Origin: Ilumatobacteraceae bacterium
Lineage (GTDB): Bacteria; Actinomycetota; Acidimicrobiia; Acidimicrobiales; Ilumatobacteraceae
Direction: 5' to 3'
Length of the DNA: 48,426 bases
Assembly: GCA_017859785.1 (NCBI GenBank)
Contig: JAFMMJ010000005.1
Span: 1-48,426 of the forward strand
The notes beneath the pieces are model-generated. The model saw only the letters and a program-made list of their open reading frames with translations. It did not search any database and had not been told where the DNA came from. How positions within the stretch are numbered: the stretch's first letter is position 1; the number at the start of each line of letters is the position of its first letter. This document shows positions 44,101 through 48,426 of this stretch, one piece after another. A program made the position numbers and the translations under genes.

Positions 44101-44849
44101 GGCACACCGAATCCCGCATCGTTGAGCGCGGCGCGCCCGACGGCCGAGGTGAGCATCTCAACGACGGGGCCTCCAGTCTCAGGGTCGATGGCGAGCACCG
44201 GGTAGTCGGCGACCACTTGGTAGTCGTCGGGCACCGACACCGAGGCGACGTCGGAGCGTCCGATGACGTCGGTGCGATAGGCGACCCCGGCATCGGACTC
44301 CCCGAGGGCGACGCGGGTGACGACTGCGCGTACATCGAGTTCGAGGGTCGCGGGGGCCACGTCAGCCCCGGCTCGTCGAAGCATCTCCATGGCGTAGGCG
44401 CCGGCCGGCACCTCGGGAGCGGCGAGGGCGACGACGAGATCAGAACGAGAGAGATCGTCGGGACCCGTGATCTCGAGCGGGTTGCCCGGCGCGACGACGA
44501 TAACGAGCTCATTGGTGGCGAAGACGGTCGCCGGGCCGAGACCCAGACCGTCGCGAACCAGGTCCATCTGCGCGGTGTTGGCGGAGGCGAAGACCGCGGC
44601 GTCGGCCCCGGCGAGGATTTGCGCTGCGAGGGTCGACGAGCCGGCGAGGTTGACGACCACGTCGACCTCGGGATTCGCGGCTTCGTAGAGCTGCTCGACC
44701 TCGGCCATCACCGCGCCGAGTGAGGCGGCCGCGAAGACGTTGACTCGCTCGGGCGCACCCGAGCCCGAACAGGCTGACCCCATGGTGAGGAGCACCGCGC
44801 AGAGCGGGATGGTCGCGGCCAGTCGGCAGCGGAGCACGTCGACGACCAC
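44097..44849 (-). CDS. modA: Molybdate-binding lipoprotein
   Basis: A 250-residue extracytoplasmic solute-binding protein. The N-terminal hydrophobic segment ends in a lipobox-like LTMGSAC (C27 in this start). NVFAAASLGAVMAEV, NLAGSSTLAAQILAGADAAVFASAN and ALGESDAGVAYRTDV are the oxyanion-binding elements of ModA. The GTG at 44849 is chosen because TATCTT lies exactly six bases before it; a GTG two codons earlier abuts the hexamer. First gene of modABC, divergent from a PadR regulator. Confidence 0.93.
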   Translation of the reverse strand: MVVDVLRCRLAATIPLCAVLLTMGSACSGSGAPERVNVFAAASLGAVMAEVEQLYEAANPEVDVVVNLAGSSTLAAQILAGADAAVFASANTAQMDLVRDGLGLGPATVFATNELVIVVAPGNPLEITGPDDLSRSDLVVALAAPEVPAGAYAMEMLRRAGADVAPATLELDVRAVVTRVALGESDAGVAYRTDVIGRSDVASVSVPDDYQVVADYPVLAIDPETGGPVVEMLTSAVGRAALNDAGFGVP

Positions 44850-44855
44850 CGGCAC

Positions 44856-44861
44856 AAGATA
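44856..44861 (-). promoter_or_regulatory. Leaderless -10 of modA (TATCTT-N6-GTG)
   Basis: Minus-strand TATCTT followed by GTGCCG and GTG. The hexamer overlaps the left arm of the palindrome at 44859-44877. Confidence 0.5.
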
Positions 44862-44877
44862 GTCACATATTGACTAT
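44859..44877. promoter_or_regulatory. ATAGTCA-N5-TGACTAT operator between modA and the PadR gene
   Basis: A perfect 7-5-7 inverted repeat, A/T-rich in GC-rich surroundings. It overlaps the modA -10 and ends 6 bases upstream of the regulator's -10. It is the probable binding site of the adjacent PadR protein, which would control both directions. Confidence 0.7.
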
Positions 44878-44883
44878 TTCCCC

Positions 44884-44889
44884 TACGCT
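44884..44889 (+). promoter_or_regulatory. Leaderless -10 of the PadR gene (TACGCT-N6-GTG)
   Basis: TACGCT followed by GGCCAC and the GTG start. Confidence 0.5.
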
Positions 44890-44895
44890 GGCCAC

Positions 44896-45387
44896 GTGGT
44901 CCCCCTGCCGCTGGCCGAATCAACGTGCCTCTGCCTGATCGCTGAGCACATCGACGGTGTCCACGGCTGGCATCTCGTGCGCGACTTGGCCCCGGAGGGG
45001 GCAATCGGCCGGATCTGGTCGCTCTCGCGACCACTCACCTACCGTGCCCTCGACCGCCTCGAGGAAACCTCCCTCGTTACCCGGGACCGCTCCTCGCGAC
45101 GACACACCCTGCGGGTGACCTCGCATGGGCGTCGCAACCGCGACATCTTCCTCGAGACACCGGTCGATCACATCCGCGACCTCCGCACCACCTTTCTGGT
45201 GAAGTGCGAACTTCGGCGTCGCGCGGGGCTCTCCATGAGCGACCTCGCCCAGCGGCAACTCGAGCATCTCGACGACCGACTCAACTCGCTGATCGAGGCC
45301 GACCCGGGTGACGACATCGTGCTCGCCTGGCGCTCCACCTCGGCATCGGCGACCCGGGAGTTCCTCCGGACGCTCGGAGCCTCATGA
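44896..45387 (+). CDS. PadR-family transcriptional regulator
   Basis: A 163-residue regulator. The N-terminal winged helix shows the PadR pattern: CLCLIAEHIDGVHGWHLVRDL, then IGRIWSLSRPLTYRALDRLEETSLVTRDR, followed by the beta-wing RRHTLRVTSHGRR. The C-terminal half is helical (dimerisation, Vir_act_alpha type). Divergent from modABC with 46 bases between starts and a perfect palindrome there, so it very probably regulates molybdate uptake and itself. This is not the usual ModE regulator. The ligand is unknown. Confidence 0.85.
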   Translation: MVPLPLAESTCLCLIAEHIDGVHGWHLVRDLAPEGAIGRIWSLSRPLTYRALDRLEETSLVTRDRSSRRHTLRVTSHGRRNRDIFLETPVDHIRDLRTTFLVKCELRRRAGLSMSDLAQRQLEHLDDRLNSLIEADPGDDIVLAWRSTSASATREFLRTLGAS

Positions 45388-45398
45388 GGCTCGCTCAC

Positions 45399-45404
45399 TA
45401 GGGT
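45399..45404 (+). promoter_or_regulatory. Candidate -10 of the acyl-CoA synthetase gene (TAGGGT)
   Basis: ACTAGGGT lies 43 bases before the ATG, giving a leader of about 37 bases with a GGAGGAA site. Confidence 0.4.
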
Positions 45405-45447
45405 TCGAGCAGCCGGACGAGAGGATCCGGGAAGCTCGGAGGAACCC

Positions 45448-47088
45448 ATGGAGTCCCAGCTCGCCGTCGCCACTGGCCGCCTCGACACCCCGCTGCTCGA
45501 GACGACCATCGACGAGAACTTCCGCGCCACCGTCGCCGCTCACGGCGACCGCGATGCCCTCGTGGTGCGCCATCAAGGGATTCGCTGGACCTATGCCGAA
45601 CTCGACGAGCGCGTCGACGAGTTGGCCCGCGCCTTGCTCGCCGGTGGGCTCGAGGTTGGCGATCGCGTCGCTCTGTGGTCACCGAATCGCTACGAGTGGG
45701 TGCTCACCCAATACGCGACCGCCCGCATCGGCGCGATCATGGTCTGCGTCAATCCCGCCTACCGCACCAACGAGCTGGAGTTCGCCCTCAACCAGTCGGG
45801 ATCCCGGATGCTGCTCGCCGCACCCGAGTTCAAGACCAGCGACTATCGCGCCATGTGGGGCGAGGTATCCGATTCCTGTCCGACCGTGGAGCGGGCCGTG
45901 TTCTTCGAGTCATCGGACTGGTCCGACTTGCTGTCGAGAGCCGATTCGGTCAGCAGCGAGGAGGTCGCCGCCCGGTCGGCGTCGCTCGCCAACTCCGATC
46001 CGATCAATATCCAGTACACCTCGGGGACGACCGGGCTCCCAAAGGGCGCCACGCTCACCCACCGGAACATCTTGAACAACGGTTTCTTCGTCGGCGAGAC
46101 GCTCGGCTACACCGAGCACGACCGGGTCTGCATCCCGGTGCCCTTCTACCACTGCTTCGGCATGGTGATGGGCAACCTCGGCTCCACCACTCACGGGTCC
46201 ACCATGGTGATTCCGAACGATGCCTTCGAACCGGTATCCGTGCTCTCAGCGGTGAGTGAGGAGCGGTGCACCTCGCTCTATGGGGTGCCGACGATGTTCA
46301 TCGCTGAACTGGCCGTGGACGACTTCGACTCCTACGACCTGTCGTCGTTGAGGACGGGGATCATGGCCGGCTCCCCCTGCCCGGTCGAGGTCATGCGCCA
46401 GGTCATCGACCGTATGAACATGTCGGAGGTGACCATCGCCTACGGCATGACGGAGACCTCACCGGTGTCAACACAGACCGGCAAGGACGACTCGATCGAG
46501 AAGCGGGTCGCCACCGTCGGGCGCGTGCTCCCCCACGTCGAGATCCGCATCGCTGATCCCGACACTGGCGACACGGTGGAGCGCGGGGTCTCCGGCGAGT
46601 TTCAAACCCGCGGCTACTCAGTGATGCGCGGCTACTGGAACGAACCCGAGAAGACCGCGGCGGCGATCGACGCCGACGGATGGATGCACACCGGGGATCT
46701 CGCGGTGATGGACGACGAGGGCTACGTCAACATCACCGGCCGCATCAAGGACCTCATCATCCGTGGCGGCGAGAACGTGTCGCCGCGCGAGATCGAGGAG
46801 TACCTCTACACCCACCCGGACATCGTCGACGTTCAAGTGGTCGGGGTACCTGACGCCCGCTACGGCGAGGAGATCTGCGCCTTCGTGCAGGCCCGACCAG
46901 GATCCGAGGTCGACACCGAGTCGGTGCGCGCCTTCTGCTCGGGGCGGATCGCCCACTTCAAAGTGCCTCGCTATGTGATCGTGGTGGATGAGTTCCCGAT
47001 GACGGTGACCGGCAAGATCCAGAAGTACCTCCTGCGCGAGACCGCCACCGAGCATCTCGGCCTCGAAGGTTTCGGATCGACCGCCTGA
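45448..47088 (+). CDS. Acyl-CoA synthetase (FadD-type, AMP-binding)
   Basis: A 546-residue ANL enzyme that activates fatty acids to acyl-CoA via acyl-AMP. P-loop [29 protein letters not shown] (A5); [38 protein letters not shown] (A7/A8, positions ~415-450); catalytic Lys in [14 protein letters not shown]. The whole sequence resembles the medium/long-chain FadD-like group of actinobacteria. GGAGGAA lies just before the ATG. Convergent with rmuC, with one base between the stops. Confidence 0.94.
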   Translation: MESQLAVATGRLDTPLLETTIDENFRATVAAHGDRDALVVRHQGIRWTYAELDERVDELARALLAGGLEVGDRVALWSPNRYEWVLTQYATARIGAIMVCVNPAYRTNELEFALNQSGSRMLLAAPEFKTSDYRAMWGEVSDSCPTVERAVFFESSDWSDLLSRADSVSSEEVAARSASLANSDPINIQYTSGTTGLPKGATLTHRNILNNGFFVGETLGYTEHDRVCIPVPFYHCFGMVMGNLGSTTHGSTMVIPNDAFEPVSVLSAVSEERCTSLYGVPTMFIAELAVDDFDSYDLSSLRTGIMAGSPCPVEVMRQVIDRMNMSEVTIAYGMTETSPVSTQTGKDDSIEKRVATVGRVLPHVEIRIADPDTGDTVERGVSGEFQTRGYSVMRGYWNEPEKTAAAIDADGWMHTGDLAVMDDEGYVNITGRIKDLIIRGGENVSPREIEEYLYTHPDIVDVQVVGVPDARYGEEICAFVQARPGSEVDTESVRAFCSGRIAHFKVPRYVIVVDEFPMTVTGKIQKYLLRETATEHLGLEGFGSTA

Positions 47089-47095
47089 GTCAGGC
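47083..47095. terminator. Palindrome spanning two stop codons (GCCTGAGTCAGGC)
   Basis: A 13-base perfect palindrome centred on the single base between the acyl-CoA synthetase TGA and the rmuC stop. As RNA it would fold with a 5-bp stem and a 3-base loop. Confidence 0.45.
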
Positions 47096-48334
47096 CTCGA
47101 GCTCTCCGGCCGCGCCGGGCCCGAGCTCGCCACCGCCGAGCTCCTCGGCTCCGATCTCACGGACGCTGTGCTCGAGTTGGGGGACGTCGACCAGATCGTC
47201 ACCGGGCACCCCGAACTCGCGGAAGCGCCGCATCGAGGGCAACAGCCGAGCCTCGACACTCCCGATCATCTTGTTGTAGGCGTCGGTCGCCGTCGTGAGC
47301 CCCCGGCCGGTCTTCGCCATCGACTCGAGGACCGTGTCGATACGTCGGTACAACTCGGCGGCCTCACTCTGCACTTTCGTGGCGTTCTCGGCGATCTGGC
47401 GGGTCTGCCACCCGCGCGCGACGGTGAGGAGTAGCGCCATGAGGCTCATGGGCGAGGTGACGACGACTCGGGAGCGCATCGCGTCCTCGGCGAGGGCGGC
47501 GTCGATGCGAAGCGCGTCGGCGAGGAACGACTCACCCGGGACGAACATGACCACGAAGTCGGGCGACTCGGGGAACTGGTCCCAGTAGCGCTTCTCGGCC
47601 AGGGCCTTCACGTGCGCCCGCATCGCCTTGCCGTGCTCGACGAAAAGCCGCTGCCGTTCTGTTTCGTCGGAGACGTCTTGCATCTCGAGATAGGCCGAGA
47701 GCGGAACCTTGGAGTCGACGACGATGAAGGCGCCGTTCGGGAGGTTGACGGTGAGGTCCGGGCGCTGACGACCACCCTCGCCAGTGGTGACCGACTGCTC
47801 GGCGAAGTCGCAGTAGGGCGCCATGCCCGCGAGTTCGATGATGTTGCGCAGTTGGTTCTCACCCCACGCGCCTCGGGCGGCCGGTGACTTGAGCGCTCCG
47901 GCCAACTGGGAGGCCGTCGCGTTCAAGGTGTTGATGCGCCCCGTCAGTTGCTCCGCCATCTCCTTGACGGTCGCCTTATCGCCTTCGTAACTGGTGGTCA
48001 TCTGACCGACGGTCTCGCGCAGCTGCTGCAGTTGGGCGGCGAAGGGATCGAGCAGTCCCTTCGTCTGCTCGGCGATGAGCTGACCGCGCTGCTCGAGCAT
48101 CTCCCCCGCCTGACGGGAGGTGTCGGCGATGGTCTCGGAGGTCGTCTTGCGTATCTGGGCGTCGACGGCTTCACGCACGGCCGAGACGAGCACCGAGTGG
48201 TCGATCGTCGGGGCCGGGGTGTCAACCGGTTGCTCGGTGGGCGCCGCGCCCGCCTGACGCTGAAAGATGATGACGAGCAAGCCAAGGATGGCGAGGCCGA
48301 GAACGATGAGTATCACGGTGGCGATGTCCACCAC
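47090..48334 (-). CDS. rmuC: RmuC-family protein (putative DNA recombination/inversion-limiting nuclease)
   Basis: A 414-residue protein: an N-terminal membrane helix (~4-25), a coiled-coil region (~60-150), then the RmuC domain with KSPAARGAWGENQLRNIIELAGM, RPDLTVNLPNGAFIVVDSKVPLSAYL and FVPGESFLADALRID, a PD-(D/E)xK-like core. RmuC in E. coli limits recombination between short inverted repeats. Translation starts at GTG 48334, just before the membrane helix. The frame stays open to the window edge, but the extra residues are Arg/Pro-rich and not family-like. Confidence 0.92.
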   Translation of the reverse strand: MVDIATVILIVLGLAILGLLVIIFQRQAGAAPTEQPVDTPAPTIDHSVLVSAVREAVDAQIRKTTSETIADTSRQAGEMLEQRGQLIAEQTKGLLDPFAAQLQQLRETVGQMTTSYEGDKATVKEMAEQLTGRINTLNATASQLAGALKSPAARGAWGENQLRNIIELAGMAPYCDFAEQSVTTGEGGRQRPDLTVNLPNGAFIVVDSKVPLSAYLEMQDVSDETERQRLFVEHGKAMRAHVKALAEKRYWDQFPESPDFVVMFVPGESFLADALRIDAALAEDAMRSRVVVTSPMSLMALLLTVARGWQTRQIAENATKVQSEAAELYRRIDTVLESMAKTGRGLTTATDAYNKMIGSVEARLLPSMRRFREFGVPGDDLVDVPQLEHSVREIGAEELGGGELGPGAAGELEA

Positions 48335-48426
48335 TTCACCCTGCCACAGGGGTGTGACACCAGGCTGGTTACGCCGAGGCCGCCAAGCGTCACCTCCTCG
48401 ACTGACGGAGCACCCCTCGCCGAGCG
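48335..48426. other. Window edge, no gene recognised
   Basis: 92 bases upstream of rmuC. No RNA gene, hairpin of note or confident coding frame is visible. GGAGG occurs on the minus strand, but too far from the rmuC start to serve it. Confidence 0.4.

Noticed and set aside
48335-48426. Longer rmuC start beyond the window edge
   Set aside because: The frame is open, but the residues are Arg/Pro-rich and the membrane helix of RmuC normally lies at the very N-terminus.

Overview
High-GC, tightly packed chromosome segment carrying about 45 protein genes and one tRNA. Gene content points to an actinobacterium, most likely class Acidimicrobiia: several coenzyme-F420-type oxidoreductases, a monomeric isocitrate dehydrogenase, the actinobacterial comEA-comEC-holA-rpsT-lepA-hrcA-dnaJ-rsmE-hemW neighbourhood, a PAC2 protein, and a secreted protein built from P-x-RVLDTR-type repeats. 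The taxonomic call is inference. No insertion sequence, integrase, prophage, CRISPR or recognisable defence island is visible. No stretch longer than 300 bases lacks a gene.

Layout. 0-5.5 kb: end of an unidentified gene, icd, a Ddn-type F420 enzyme, an aminotransferase/2-hydroxyacid dehydrogenase pair, and a SnoaL-like protein. 5.5-17.3 kb: M14 carboxypeptidase coupled to a TRIC/YadS channel, DUF3237 protein, F420-type PPOX protein, S9 peptidase with a VOC protein, membrane thioredoxin, an orphan zinc-finger membrane protein, aldo/keto reductase, and a flavin monooxygenase overlapping a large secreted repeat protein. 17.3-25.8 kb: tRNA-Val(GAC), then a seven-gene minus-strand run read as lepA, MFS transporter, photolyase, hrcA (with an imperfect CIRCE operator at its start), dnaJ, rsmE, hemW. 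25.9-30.7 kb: rpsT, holA, comEC, a small membrane protein in the opposite direction, comEA, cnoX-like thioredoxin. 30.8-38.5 kb: tandem universal stress protein behind a DosR-like box, phosphotransferase with PAC2, two F420 luciferase-like enzymes around a histone-deacetylase-fold amidohydrolase, and a FAAL-like ligase. 38.6-48.4 kb: leuS, SDR, modCBA with a divergent PadR regulator around a perfect palindrome, acyl-CoA synthetase, rmuC.

Two architectural habits recur. Many first-in-unit genes have TANNNT placed 6-8 bases before the start codon, the geometry of leaderless transcription. At several convergent junctions the two stop codons pair with each other inside a short hairpin that could terminate transcription in both directions. 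The most testable regulatory leads are the DosR-like site at 30712-30731, the modA/padR palindrome at 44859-44877 and the CIRCE at 21339-21365. I did not find a clear new multi-gene system; the novelty is mostly regulatory and in gene arrangement.
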